64,000 nt of DNA, taken from assembly GCA_021397835.1 (NCBI GenBank), contig JAJFZO010000575.1:4779001-4843000 (forward strand). Reading direction: 5' to 3'. Shown in pieces: positions 21,190-34,190 of the stretch. The notes beneath the pieces were generated by a model. The model did not search any database and was not told the DNA's origin. It worked only from the letters and a program-made list of their open reading frames with translations. The DNA comes from Moringa oleifera (Eukaryota; Streptophyta; Magnoliopsida; Brassicales; Moringaceae). A program made the position numbers and the translations under genes. Position 1 is the first letter of the stretch, and each line of letters begins with the position of its first letter.

Positions 21190-24100
21190 ATGGATTCTCT
21201 TGGTGACGGTAAACTGACTGAAGGGAACGGAAACGTTAATTTTGCCCATAACGACAGCCAGGCCTTTGATTTTCAGTGTTCACCATCTTCATCATCTGGT
21301 ACTTTTTTAATTTTTTGGTTTTCCATGTCAAAATTTGTGTCTTTTTCTTTTCTTTTTTCCTTTCAGATAAGAATATAAGTTTTTATTTTCACTGAAGTTC
21401 ATAAAAAATGAAATTTCAAAATGAAGTAATACAGACTGAAATGACTTACTGTATACAGTGTTATGGTTTTTAATATTTTGGAATTCACATGTTTTTAAAA
21501 TTTATTACTACTGGTCTCCTAACAATTTTCATGTTTGTTATTGTTAAGATTTCTAAACCCAGCTTATTAGTGTAGCTTTTTTTTATTATTATGATTATTA
21601 TTATTTTTTGGAGAGGGGAGGGGTGTTCAAATCAAAATTTTGCTGGCATACTGATGCAAAAGTTTCAAATTTTGTAGTTTTCATATGTTTTAGTTCTTGA
21701 GATTCTCTATGGAAAAAATACCGATCTTTGAGGCATTTATATAAATAGGTGAACAATTTAATGGTGGAGATGCTGATAAGTTAAGGTGTCTACAAGACAC
21801 TGTACCTTTTGATGATGATTTGGTGATTGAAGATGCAATTGAAACCCAAGTAATGGACCTTGCTGGTGAAACTCAAGTGCTAAACCTTGCTGGTGAAACA
21901 CAAGTAATGGATGATCCTGATTGTGTTGAGACACAACTGTTGGATGAAATTTGTAATGAAGTTGTTGCTGATAGTGATGGTGAGGGAACCGATACAACTG
22001 AAATTCTTGATGATACTGACGATTCCTGTGCTGTCAAATCAATGGGAAGACTTGATGATCAATTGTCAGATGTGGAGAATATTCGGCAGACTTCTTTTTG
22101 TGGAGATGATGAGAAGGGATCAAGTGAGCAATCTGATGCTTTGATCAATGGAAGACGAAGTCCTGGTGAGTTTCAAATAGAGAAAATCTAAATATTGCTT
22201 TTAGAAACTCAACTGAAATGTCGACTTGTCCCTTTATAATTGAGGTTAGAATCTCTTCAATCTTTCTCAGGACTTCACGTTTCTACTGCAATACCAGTAG
22301 ATCAAGGCACCTCAGGACCAAAACCTGGTATGTGGTCTTTTCCTGATTTGTGATATATATATATATCTTTTTTTTTTGTGTGTGTGTTTATGTCTGTCTA
22401 TAATATGTTAAACTTGGGTTCATCTATGTTGAATCTATTTTGAACACCTAAATATGACCTTATGATAATCAGCTAAGCAGTTTTTTTTCTTGGAAGTAGA
22501 ATTTTGTTTCTTGATAATCAGCTAAGCAGTTTTTTTCTTGGAAGTAGAATTTTGTTTCTTTACCAGTTACTATCGGTATAGTCTTGCTTTCTCTCATGTT
22601 ATATTCAGTCTGTTAACTTACTTTTTCTTATAATGTGACTGGTTCATGTTTCGGTAAATTTTAACCGGTTGTACCAAGCCTCCTCCAAGAGTTTCTTTGT
22701 CTCTATGAATTGTGACGATACTTTCATTACTTTAATTGAAATCTAAGCTGGAACCTGAAGTTATTTGACCGGCAAACAGGAGAACAGTTAGTGGCATCTA
22801 TCATGCCTTTTGAGATTTGCTTATCTTCTGATCAAAAGAAAAGATTTGCTCATCTTCTTAGAGCTGTTATGTAGATTTGAAGTTTCCTGTATGTAATTAA
22901 TACTGCCATTTTGCTCAGGACCTGTTGCAAGGTTTACCTCAGTTCGCACTAGCTCTTTTCGTGCCTTTGGTCTAGCAGCTCGCAGAACAGCTTCAGAAGG
23001 AACCAGCAGTGAACCTTCCTCTGTCCTGACTGATTCTTGTTCCTCTTATCAGCCGACAATAATTGGGTTAGAACTACAGATTGGGAAGGAAATTGGTCAG
23101 TTGCATGATCTCGGAAGAATCAAAGTCTTAAGGAATAGAAACAAAACAGTAAGAAAGCTCTTTACTGACAATTCACCTGCTGAAAGTGAAGGGTATTTGT
23201 ACAGTAGGGACAACATCAATGGAGGAGATGATATGCTTGAGTCACCCCTTTGTGATGGCAAGTTGGCAGGATTAAGTTATGTTGATTCTCAAGAACCTGG
23301 AGAGGCATTAGAAGCCAATGCACTTAACTTTGTTGAAAGGTTCATTAGTGATAATTGTATGGAGTTTGACAATGGAGTTGACCGCAGAAATAGTACAGGG
23401 GGGAAATCAAAGCATGTTTCAAGTGTGAAAGGATCACAAAGTTTGGCAAAGAAAGTCAATGACAAGAGCACAGGTGGAGAAGTTGGGACGTTTGACTGGG
23501 ATGATAATAGGGAGGATGAAGGAGGGGGTGATATTTTTTGTAGAAGGAAAGAAGAATTTTTTGGTTGTAGAAGCCATGCACGGAAATCTTCAAGCCTGCC
23601 CCAGAAGCCCAAAGGAAGGAGACTAGATGATACCCATGATAACATAATGGTCCACTCTGATTCAAGACTAGTGTCACATAGCCCAGAGGAGAATAAAAAG
23701 AAGGGGCAAGCTGTCAAAAAGAAATTAAAAGAGAATCTTGTCTATCAATTGGATGAACAGTTTAATGTAGATACTTCAGTAAAGAAGTTGAAAGCCAATG
23801 CTACTAACCCACCAGAGATGCTTGATGTTGGTACTGACACTCAAATGGCTGCTGAAGCGATGGAAGCCCTATTTTGTGGCAAGGGCATTAATGATCATGA
23901 TGGCGATGGTGTTCATGAAGATATGCATAGCAATTCTAAGGTTTCTCAGGAAAGTTCTCTGGGAGGAGAGCAACTATCATCTGGGAAGTTGATATGCCTT
24001 TCTGTTGGGGTTGGTGTGAGACAATACAAGAGAACAAAGAGGATTGGTGCTAAGTTAAGTAAGAAGTCTTCTGTTTCATTTCATAAATGCCCAACAAATG

Positions 24101-26796
24101 CCCTGGATGATTGTGATATGGAAAATTTAGTAACAGAAACTCAGAGGGTAATATCAAATTCTGAAGCACACTTCTCTGCCACTGAGAGTGAAAACGTGCA
24201 CAAGATGCCTTCTAGGCTTGCAGAACAAAGAAAGGAAGAAGCTGCGGAAAGTAGCCAACTTGGTAAGTCAAGGAGATTTAGTGAACGCAAATCAGTTAAA
24301 AAGCGGTGTTTGCAGGAGGATATTGGTGAGTTTACACCTGTATCTAGTCGAACAAGGCAGTCCATGGCAGTGAACCAACTAAAGAGAGCTGAGAATGCAC
24401 CAACTGCTTGTAGACAAGAGAGGAGTCAGCCAATTGATATTGGAGCCCTTGTAGAGGACATAATTGGTGACAAAGATGTTGAGATTTATAAACTATCAAA
24501 TATCAAAAGAAAACGTTCCACTCGATCAGGTCAAAATGAGCAATTGTATCCAGTGTTGACGGCTACAGAAGGAAGAATTGATGAATCAACCTGTCGCAGG
24601 CGAAGGTCTTTTCGGAATTTCTCTGGTCAGGTTAATAAATCAGGTAACTTGGGTGCTAAATCTGGACTGTCTGTTTGGCCACAAGACATTGGACAATCTA
24701 TCAGTGGGCCAAAAAGGTCTCGAATCAATAATGGGAGTACTTATGTTGGTTCAACCATGAAGAAAACAGAAGTAAGTGCTAGTTTAGATGGCTCGCCAAA
24801 GGGGAAGAGCATACAATCTGATTCTGCATGTAATACCCCAGTTAACTGTACGATACCAGTGAATGATATATCACCTATTTGTATGAGTGATGAATATTTA
24901 AAACTATCATGCAAGAAGAACCTGTCGAGATCATTTCTTATGAAAGAAGTCAGTAGCTTGACTGCCACAGAACCATTACGTATGCCACATTTGAAGGATG
25001 TCAGGAAAAGGAGAGATTTGGCCAAGGTTCGAGTCTTGTTCAGCCACCACTTGGATGAGTATGTGATTAAGCAACAGAAAAAGGTAATATATGTGATTTC
25101 AGCTGCACTTTCTGGTAAATAGAGTTTAGTTGAACTGTATCTTATTTTTTTCTTTTTTTTAACATATCATGCCTTACAGATTTTGGTTCGGCTAGGAATC
25201 TCTGTTGCCTCCTCCATTCTAGATGCAACTCACTTTGTAGCAGATAAATTTGTACGCACAAGGAATATGCTAGAGGCAATTGCTTCTGGCAAACCAGTCG
25301 TCACACGCTTATGGCTTGATAGTGTTGGACAAGTGAAAATTTATCTTGATGAGGAAAGTTACATACTGAGAGACACCGAGAAGGAGAAGGAGCTAGGCTT
25401 CAGCATGCCTGTTTCTTTGGCATATGCACGACAACGTCCACTTCTGCAGGTAGTATGTTTTTAATGTTGCTTTGCTCTATTGGCTTGACAACTTTTTCCA
25501 TTTGTTCTTTCTCATTAGATTGACAATTTTGCAGGGTCGGAGGGTTGTGATCACCCAAAATACAAAGCCCAGTACAGAAACAATTTCAAGTTTGGTTAAG
25601 GCAGTTCATGGCCAGGTATGTCACATCTGCTTTATCAAGGAGAACGATTGTTGTATTTTAGTTATCATCATTGAAGACTTTAGGTGGTTTAATTGTGGAA
25701 GGGTATTAATCATTCAGTTTCCTGATTTATCTGATGCTAATTTCTCTGGTTCCATGTTAGGCTTTTTGGATGTTTAAGTTGAGTTTCTAGATCTTTCATC
25801 TTCTCCTCTCTTTTTTTTTTTTCCTCTTTTCTTTTTGGTGCTCTTTCTCACTCTCATACCCTTCTATGCGCTACAGTATGTAGTTATAATGAATCAGAAT
25901 ATTAGAAAATGTGTGAACTAATTTGGGCGGGGGATTTTCAGTATTTTGCTTGTTTCACATAAAAAATATGATATTAAGTTCACTTCAGTTAGGTTATCTC
26001 CTGTTCTATTGATGCTGCCACTCACCATACTATCAGCCATGCGATGCAAATTTTGCATGCTTTTAAATTTTATTTATCTGTCAAATACTCTTTTCCGAAA
26101 CTCTTTTCCAAACGGTATCTTTTTCAGGCTGTGGGGAGAACTGCCAGAACGGCTTTGAAGGATGATAAAGTTCCAGATGATCTTCTGGTTCTGTCTTGTG
26201 AAGATGACTATGAGATATGTGTGCCTTTCCTTGAAAGAGGTTATGAATGTTTTTATGTTATTACATTTTCCCATAAATCATAAATCAATGACTAATGAGA
26301 ATTTTGCACTCTTGTTATATTTGCAGGGGCTGCTGTTTATAGCTCAGAGCTGCTGCTGAGTGGGATAGTTACTCAGAAACTGGAGTATGAAAGGTTGGTG
26401 CCATACTGTAAAATATATCCTCTGATGAGAAAAGTTGCTGGAATTATTTCTGCAGAAAGAAAGTGTTTATGTGGGAGGAAAGTTTTGTTGTCAGGTTGTC
26501 CTTGTGGCTGAATAATATGCTTGCTGGTCATTAGTCTGACCACTATTCTGGTTGAGAATCCTGTGTAGTTCTCCATCACCTGAAGAATGCACCAATTTGA
26601 ACATTTGACTTTTATAGTTTCTACATCAGTCGCAAATATAAAAGTGCATTTTTGGTGATAAATGTTAGGCACTCATCTGCGGAAGTAACACTGGATGTTT
26701 TATGACAGGTATCGGCTCTTTGAAGATCGCGTTAAGAGAACTCGTTCTACCATTCGAATGAGAAGAGATGGCAAGTTCCTCCCTGTGAAAGTGTAA
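21190..26796 (+). CDS. Tandem-BRCT protein with N-terminal TQ repeats (MDC1/PTIP-like), 9 exons
   Basis: Exons: 21190-21298, 21749-22165, 22271-22327, 22919-25083, 25180-25449, 25535-25615, 26128-26239, 26327-26393, 26709-26796. All are in phase and give 1121 residues. The N-terminus is acidic, with ETQ-hydrophobic motifs at residues 68, 77, 86 and 97 (TQVM, TQVL, TQVM, TQLL), then a conserved FTSVRTSSFRAFGLAARRTAS segment. The middle is long, basic and Ser-rich, includes TDTQMAAEAMEALF, and is probably disordered. The C-terminus holds two BRCT domains: about 898-990 (VRVLFSH, TRNMLEAIASGKPVV, LWLDS) and about 1003-1100 (GRRVVIT, AVYSSELLLSGIV). Tandem BRCTs read phosphoserine in DNA-damage mediators. 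A role in nuclear damage signalling is inferred. Arabidopsis relatives are annotated only as BRCT DNA-repair proteins (AT3G21480 type, from memory). The start follows a two-codon uORF. Confidence 0.92.
22464..22560. repeat. 48/49-bp tandem duplication inside an intron
   Basis: Units 22464-22512 and 22513-22560 are identical except for a T run of eight versus seven. They lie in intron 3 of the BRCT gene, away from the splice sites. Near-identity means a recent event, polymorphic length is likely, and no function is evident. Confidence 0.9.
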
Positions 26797-27560
26797 ATAC
26801 CAAATCTAGTTGTTTTCCTGTTTAGCCATGTTTGCTGCCTCTTTTTGTTGGGATGCTGGCATCTATACATATGTTAATTATGTTTTGAGATGTATGATAA
26901 ATACTATAATGTATCTGTGTTTTAGTCATCCAGTTTATTTATTCCTTCTTTTTGGTGAGATGTGGATGTTCAAAACAATTATGTATATCATTGAAGATGT
27001 AAAGATTGCATATCACATCATGTATGTTTTCTCTTGTATGAGATCATTAGCAGAGTTGATTAACCGTTTTGAATTTTACAAAGGCAGTGATTTTGAATGA
27101 ATGTATGAACATCGGAAATTCTACCTAGTAAGGATAGGAAAATTACCAGAGTTGATGTAAGATGTTAATCTAAATTCATCTGTGCCCTTAACAGCACCCA
27201 CTAGAAAAAGCCATAATAACTAAGATACCTTAATCTCTTTAATTCACAGCTTTTACAATAAGGTTTCCGGTAAGGAAACAAACAAACTTAATGCCAATAT
27301 GGATTCAAGAAGTAAAAATGCTAATGCCTGAACATGCTTGGGCACCAATGGAGAAATTTCTGAACTGAAGTATGCCTATATGTCCAGCATGTTCCTATCT
27401 CTCTTCTCCATTGAAATATGCTATAGCATTGTTTAAACAACAAAATTTCACATAAACAAATTACATCGATTCTCTTTACTGCCAACTCATAAAGCCTTGA
27501 GTAGCAAATATGTACACCACCTTCATAAACCCATGGCTTCACTTCTTCTCCAGTGTAAGG
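26797..27560. other. Convergent 3' UTRs of the BRCT and RING-CH genes
   Basis: The two neighbouring genes converge here. The stop codons are 764 bp apart, so both 3' UTRs must lie in this interval. Only short, stop-broken frames are present. Confidence 0.5.
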
Positions 27561-30500
27561 TCATACTGGACTGGAGTTCTGGGCCATCCCAACACGCCAG
27601 ATAAAATAGTGAATATATAATGAGTTGAGGCTCATGGATATCCCAAAACCGAGAACTGATGCAAGTAGTATTGCATATATGGCCTTCAGATGAAGCTGCC
27701 ACAGTAATTAAAGATCTCAGACACCGAGAATGAGGATTTTATACAAACAGGAGAGAATTTTCTCTATAAACTTCCTTTAAACCCCAAAACACTTTCTTCA
27801 CTCTGGCAGGCTTGCTTGTCCTATCTTAACCTTTACTTTCCGATAGTAGACAACATCCTTGCTAAACAAGAGCGCCAACAAAAAAAGATAATTCACAAAT
27901 CTTTCCCCTCCCCTGACCGTCTCTTTGCTTTTTCTAGCTCAGCAAACCCGTGAGGACTAACCGACTTCTACCTCCACCACACTTTCTTTCATTGGAATTT
28001 CAAAACATTTTCTTTCTAAATTGCTTACAATGGGGGACATCAAAGATGGGAATGAAACAAAGTCTTTCTACTAGATAGCATAACTCACCAATGTATAAAA
28101 GAGGTGGACGATTACAGCCACAAGTGCAAACTCCAAAGCTGCATATGTCCAAATATATTCCCTGATTGCTGCAATTCAGATAGACCAACACAATAAGACA
28201 ATTGCAACTGTTATGGAAGCCTTTATACTTTTGGGGCTCAGTTATACCTAGGATGACAGCAAAGATAGATGCTAAGAGGCCCAAGGTAAATCCAAAGGGA
28301 GCTGCAATTATGATTGCCTGAGTCTTCATGTCATGAATCTACAAAATGATAGGACGTACAATTACATCACAGCACCAATGCAACAAAATATGCAAATAAA
28401 AAAAATAAAAATCAATAATAGAAACCAGCTCACTCTCTCTTTTCAAGGTTCAATAGATAAAAAATGTTCATTATGAGATGGACTGTTTAGGTGATCTGAA
28501 GCTTCACTTATGTCCCAAAAAGATATAAGATACAAGTTCTTTGCCACAAAAGGATCAAAATACGTATTTAAGTTGTGGGAGTAAAATGTCATACCAGTAG
28601 CTGCTCAAGGAAGAAGAAATAGCATATCGTGCTGATTAATACAAGCACCACAAAGTCCTGCCATGCACTGCACAGTCACTTCATATTAAAATCACCAGCA
28701 GCATACACGGAGGGTAATTCAGAAGTAATTAAATGTGGTCACTTGTTTAAGAGAAAAATATAAAGCAGATATCCCTGCATTACTCAGAAAATTAAAGAAC
28801 AAATAAAAAAGGCCTAAGAACTGAAACAATGATTAACTCGAACTGTCTGTTTGAAGAGAATGCCCAGACAAGTTAACAATGTTGGTCAAGTTGATCTCAC
28901 ATGTTTCTCAGACAGTATATGATAATTAAATAACAAAATGATCACACTGGCTCAAAATGTATTACCTAATTGTTTGTGAGTGCAAATTATGTTGATTACG
29001 ATCCTGTCTGTTGTCTCTTTGAACAGTGGTAGGCACCCGAAGTAAAGTCACAGGTAAGTTCTTAACCTCTTGCCCACATACATCACAGTTTTTGTTTCCT
29101 TTTGTGCTAAACCACTTAACTGCACATTCTTCATGTACAAGTCTGAGGGCACCTTTGCAACTACATTCCATTTTTAGTGTATTTGTTTCTTCACATACAT
29201 CCAGACAGATCCTGCATACAGCTTCCTCTTCAGGAATTTCTTCATCAGTGCCATCAGCAGGAGCAGGAGTTATTTGATCTGCTCCATCAAGAAGCAAATT
29301 AAAAGTGTTAAAGAATAAAAGAACAGCAAGAAGATCATTAGGTAGTTCAATCATCTTTTCCGGATCCATTTGGAAGGATGATGTAGTATGCAACGAGGCT
29401 TCATAATGAGTCCATAAGCTTCTCTAAAGAACCAGAGAAAACATGGACAAACATGCAGTTATGACTCTAGATCAATTGCATGGTCATAACAACAAAGAGA
29501 TTTTCAACTGATAATCGAGTCTTAATGTAGAATAAAGGCACAAATTTCTTTTATGTGCATTCCCAGACACATCTCATCAAATATGTAAGTTGTTTCATTT
29601 GATTCCAGCCAGACTATGGGAAAAGAGCCAAGAAGTAGAAACCAGCACACCTAAAACAATCAAAATGAAATAACATCACACTCCTTTATGGCTCCATTGT
29701 ACTGAAAGATGGTCATATAGACAACTCTGTCATTCTAGAAGTCACGGAAAAGCTTGAATGAAGACTAAAATTACAGAGTATCATAAGGAAGCATACCATC
29801 ATTAGCTTGTGCCAGAATATCCTCTTTATGGGCATCAAAAGATACAGATCTTACTATAACAACATTTCGCCCAGGCACAGATAGGGATCTTGAAACAACT
29901 GCATGGACGGCCTCTTTCTGCACAAACTTGACAACTTACATGTTAAAATTCTCATCAATACTCTAGGCCATTAATAAACATGTCCTGTTTATATAAAGGG
30001 AGAGAACATGAAGGTCAAAAATTTTACATAGGAATCATGATACAACAAATGAGGATTTTTACACTGGTCCTTATCATAACAGTATGTGCTTCCTACTAAT
30101 GGTAGAAGAGCACAATGGGAGAGCACTGAATTATATCCCATGGTCTAATTAGTTCACCATATTTTTCACCAAAGCAAGCATTATTATGATTTTTTTTTTT
30201 TTTTGTTATCATGCTAACTTTGACTATATAATAAATTTTTGATAAATACATTGCTGAATAATCACTTATTTATGTGGCCAAATCATAAAGTTTGCAATTC
30301 TCTAACCAATTTTCTGGCTTTTCCTACAGGCTCAAAGCGATTAAATTCTAATTTGAGAACTCAAAGATCATCAGAAGTGCACAATACAAACTAACTTACA
30401 TTTGATTTACATTGTTCACTAGGCATCCTTGCTGAAGCAGGCATTGTAACTGCAGGGGACAAGTTTGATGCAGGTGTAACAGGAAGTGAAGTACATCGTT

Positions 30501-31799
30501 TCCAAGAAAATGTAGATGCCAAATTAGACATAGTAGGACTTTCAGGAGCGGTTGTGGAATTTGGGTTGAGGAGGAAACTTCTCTCGCCATCAGTTAGCAT
30601 ACCTCTCTTCTTAAAGCTTAAACCACGCAAGAAGCCTCCAGATGATGAACTACCTTTATAGGAACGTTGAGACTGGAGTGAACCTTTTCCATTGCTGCCA
30701 CCAAATCCTAGATGTCTCGGAGGTATTTGAAGTGAAAGATCCAACCGCCTCCCACTTGGTCCAGGCTTTAGAACTTCTTCAATTGACGGCTCAGTAATTT
30801 GGCGATCAGCCTGCATGTAAAACATTTCAATCCCAATTCAGGTCCTTCTAACCTAAAAGATTCCATAAGATCTGTCATGCCGACAAAAAGTATGATTCAT
30901 TTGGTAAAGGAAGATACATATAGCAAATCCTGCAAAATAAGAAGCAAAAGATGAATGATTATTTTATATTCTTTTGCGGTTTGATAAAGTGAAAAACCAT
31001 GGGCTTTGGTGAAAAATTCCTTCTTGATCCTCAGATCTAGGGATCTTGATATAAAAAGTAAAACAGAAGCAAATATTTAAATTGCATAATAAATTACCTT
31101 TCTTTTCTTAGCATTTAATATCATTGGTCCTTCCATCTCTGTCATTCTTTTTTACAATTTTCACTCAACAAGGAGAATCAATGCAATGTAAATATCATTT
31201 ATAACACAACAAACATATGTTTTTGCCTCAGTTTCTTCACCGTTTCCCCATCCTTAAATTGCTATAGTCTGAAATCAGCACTTCATTTACTAACCACCAA
31301 AAACAAAAAACAATAGTTCAATGGCCAGAAATGAAGGAAAACCATAATAGTAACTGAAGAAACTGCTTGATGGGTACTTAGAAAGGCATATATCTCCAGA
31401 CAAGGACACAATAATCAGAACAGGGATTGCAAAGATACTTCTCCACCTGTCCCCTCCAAAACAAAAAGAAATTATCTTCCTTTACTACACAGCTAAAACA
31501 CTAACAACTAATCACAGATGAAGAATAGCTCTTCAAATATTACCCTCCAACCCACATCTCTTACCATGATTCAGCAGAAACGCAGCAACTGAAATTAGCA
31601 GTAGAAGGAAGGGTCATATATTACCAGTTCTAACACCACATATGAGTGAAAAACAAAATTGTCTTGCGCAAAAACATCAGAAAGAAAAACAGTCCATCCA
31701 TCCATGACTGTGATAATAAAACAAAAAATTAAAAGCAGCAAGTACATGAGGAGAAAAAACCTGTGCAACTCCATTGCTGGCAATTTGTGTTGCTTGCAT
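27561..31799 (-). CDS. RING-CH (RINGv) zinc-finger membrane protein, probable E3 ubiquitin ligase, 8 exons
   Basis: Exons in minus-strand order: 31799-31761, 30810-30400, 29917-29797, 29278-28966, 28667-28595, 28338-28248, 28168-28089, 27695-27561. All junctions keep phase and give 420 residues. A Ser-rich cytosolic N-terminus ([13 protein letters not shown], then a [14 protein letters not shown] motif) precedes a conserved [10 protein letters not shown] segment. The C4HC3 RING-CH finger follows: Cys212, Cys215, Cys229, Cys231, His239, Cys242, Cys255, Cys258. It ends with about four hydrophobic segments ([64 protein letters not shown]). MARCH-type proteins of this design ubiquitinate membrane proteins. 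The layout matches Arabidopsis AT3G06330 (about 426 residues), adjacent to AT3G06340, which agrees with the order here. The first coding exon is only 39 nt. No substrate can be inferred. Confidence 0.93.
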
Positions 31800-33700
31800 T
31801 ATCGTCCTCACGGATCCTCCAGGAACAGATCTCAAGAACAAAAAATGATTAGAACTACACTGGAAGAAGAATAAAGAAACTTTCCAAAAGTACCCAACAA
31901 AGATTCAGCGAGATAAGTGAGAAAGATTTGATTAGTATGAAGGAAGATAACGAGCTAGTAATGTCTCCTTATCATCACCAAGATTCTTATTCATAAGTTT
32001 ATTGAGTTTATTATTATTTTATAATGAGTAAAGAAGATAAATAGCTGATTTTTGAGAGTTATCAAAGAGGAGGGTGGTCTTATGGTCAGGTCGCTTGGCA
32101 GACGACGAGAAAGTGTGTTGTTTTTTCTCCTTGCCGCATCGGATGTCCCTCTGACTTCCCTACTCGCTACCTCCTCCGAAGTTTCCTACTCGCTTTTATC
32201 GACCGGCAGCTGTCAGCTTTCTATCCCGCTGCTTTTGTACGGGAAGAGTTAAATTACCATGGCGCTTTATTGTTCCTCTTTTTTTACATTAAATACCCCT
32301 CAGAAAATCTGAAGGGAAATTTTCTTCTTTTTTATTCTGCCAATATGTCCTCTTTAAAGAAAACATTAAAATAAATTTTTAAAAAATAGCCCGACAGCGA
32401 GACAGCGAGGCGCAAGAAAAAGACTGAAGACGGAGCAAAGTGACCATTTTCATTTTTCTGATCCAACGGCTGCAATTCAATGAAAACTGTGATGGCAAAT
32501 GAGTAATAAAGACAGGATGACGTCACGTGTCCCACACCACTTCACTGTCCCTTTGTGTTCTTCAGATATAAATACACACTGATACCAAAAAAATAAATAA
32601 TAAAATAAAAGCAATAATTATAATTTTGTTAATTTTTTATTTAAATAATTAAAAAAATATTGTAATATAAATAAAGTGTGAATGGGGTCCATGGCATCAT
32701 GCGAATGCGGAAAAGAAGTTGAAATTGGTAACCGTGTAGGCTGAATTTCAGGGGGCCCACTAGACCTAACAAGCGTGGGCCCTGGACCATTTTGTACGTT
32801 CTGGAAGAAGGAAGGAGACGCGGTGCCTTAGTTTCGTCCTAATTAATAAATTAGAGACAGTCTCAAGTGCTAATTGTAGAATAGCTTGTCAATTGGGGCC
32901 TGCTCTTAATTGGTTGGAAGACTTCAATGTAGAATAGCTGGTCACAAGCATAAAGATTTTTATTTATTTAAATTTATAATTTTTAAATAAAAATTATTTT
33001 TATGATTCATAATATTGATATAAAACAAATAAATAAATAAAATTTAAATATTAATTTTATTAAAGTAAAATAAACACAACAGGAATCAAGAAGAAATTAC
33101 AATTATTTTAATAGAGATAATAAATTATTTGTTTATTTTTATTTTAATAATGTTATTTCATGTTCCTTATAAAAAAGATATTAGATTATTGTGTAAAAAC
33201 TAATTAAAAATAAATTACATGCAATATAATTTTCAAATATTTTTATTTTTTTTTGTCTTACTATAATTTAAACTAACTCTGTACATTACCTCAACAATAT
33301 TGATGTTAACTCATTATGATAAGGTTAATTTTATTGTTCATAAAAGTGATTAGTAGCATGTTTAATATTTGTTAATAGAATATTAAGACTGATAGCTGTC
33401 TTTGATCATTTTCTTTGCTAAGAATTGATGAGTTTGGGTTAATTAATATTTTATTTTGTTTAATTAAAATTAAATGAATTGTTTTATTTTTTATTGTAGT
33501 AAATTTTTGGATGAAATGACCAGTTTAGGTTATTTTAAATAATAATTTAAGATGGAATAAATTGGTATTTTTAATTTTATTGAGATTAATTTTGTAAAAA
33601 TATATATTTAGTGATTGTAATTTCTTATTATGTACCAAACAAATTAATGTTCAAGGATCTAAAGTAACTTAACAAATGGGTTAACAGATCACAGCACCTC
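31800..33700. other. RING-CH gene promoter/leader and AT-rich spacer
   Basis: About 31800-32270 should hold the leader and promoter of the minus-strand RING-CH gene. Positions 32340-32580 hold a C/G-box and a TATA-like site (separate entry). Positions 32580-32680 and 32940-33660 are AT-rich with no coding signal. This spacer separates the conserved single-copy genes from the F-box array. Confidence 0.5.
32518..32574. promoter_or_regulatory. Overlapping C-box/G-box bZIP site followed by a TATA-like box
   Basis: TGACGTCACGTG at 32518-32529 joins a palindromic C-box (TGACGTCA) to a G-box (CACGTG), a high-affinity plant bZIP target. TATAAATA lies at 32567-32574, about 40 bp away on the plus strand. 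The site is about 0.72 kb upstream of the RING-CH ATG. The TATA orientation points right, towards DNA in which I see no gene. It could be a distal element of the RING-CH promoter or the relic of another promoter. Confidence 0.5.
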
Positions 33701-33717
33701 CATGGTCACCTTCTACA

Positions 33718-33723
<6 letters not shown>

Positions 33724-33748
<25 letters not shown>
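33724..33748. repeat. (CT)n microsatellite
   Basis: Uninterrupted CT dinucleotides. They lie next to relics of F-box sequence. On the minus strand the intact F-box copies have (CT)n-type leaders, so on the plus strand they show GA tracts; here the polarity is opposite. Confidence 0.9.
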
Positions 33749-33779
33749 GGTACCATTTTCTTTCTTTTTCTCATCTGAT

Positions 33780-34190
33780 CGCAGGTTCAGAACAAATACC
33801 TTCTTGGACACTCTGGTTTCACAAGCTGAGAAGCAGAACGCTCTTTCATTTGCAAGAGGAGATTGACTCTTTGGATTGGAAATCAATGAAGAAACTAAAA
33901 GCAACGAAGAAGAAAATCTTCGGCTAGGGGTTAAATTTCTTTTATATCTTAAAGGATCAGTTGACCATATGCAGCACTACATCTCCAGCAGGATTTCACC
34001 ATTGTTAGTGAAGCACAAGAGCTTGAGCCATTTTCATGTATGAACAGTAGTCGGTATGTCAGTAGAACATCCACTGATTTATGGATTCCTCCGACATTTT
34101 TTTTTTCTGGAACTGTTAGAATGGCATCAGCCATGGTTGCTAGGTTGATCAGGAGTGCATTTTAACGAACTGTGGATGGAAGACAAGCAA
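33780..34190. pseudogene. F-box gene relics at the left edge of the array
   Basis: The plus-strand phrase TTGGACACTCTGGTTTCAC near 33802 is the family C-terminal LDTLVS coding sequence in the opposite orientation to the intact genes. Next to it, about 33825-33885 matches the region upstream of the F-box start codons (GAAGCAGAACGCTC, then GCAAGAGGAGATTGACTC), in the same orientation as the intact genes. About 33985-34190 matches flanking DNA seen near 50.7, 58.97 and 59.08 kb. No frame survives, so this is scrambled debris of at least one copy. Confidence 0.45.

Noticed and set aside
28120..28330. 109-codon minus-strand frame with a cysteine-rich end, read through from exon 6 of the RING-CH gene
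   Set aside because: It is read-through of an intron. Splicing at 28248 and 28168 restores the conserved family sequence.
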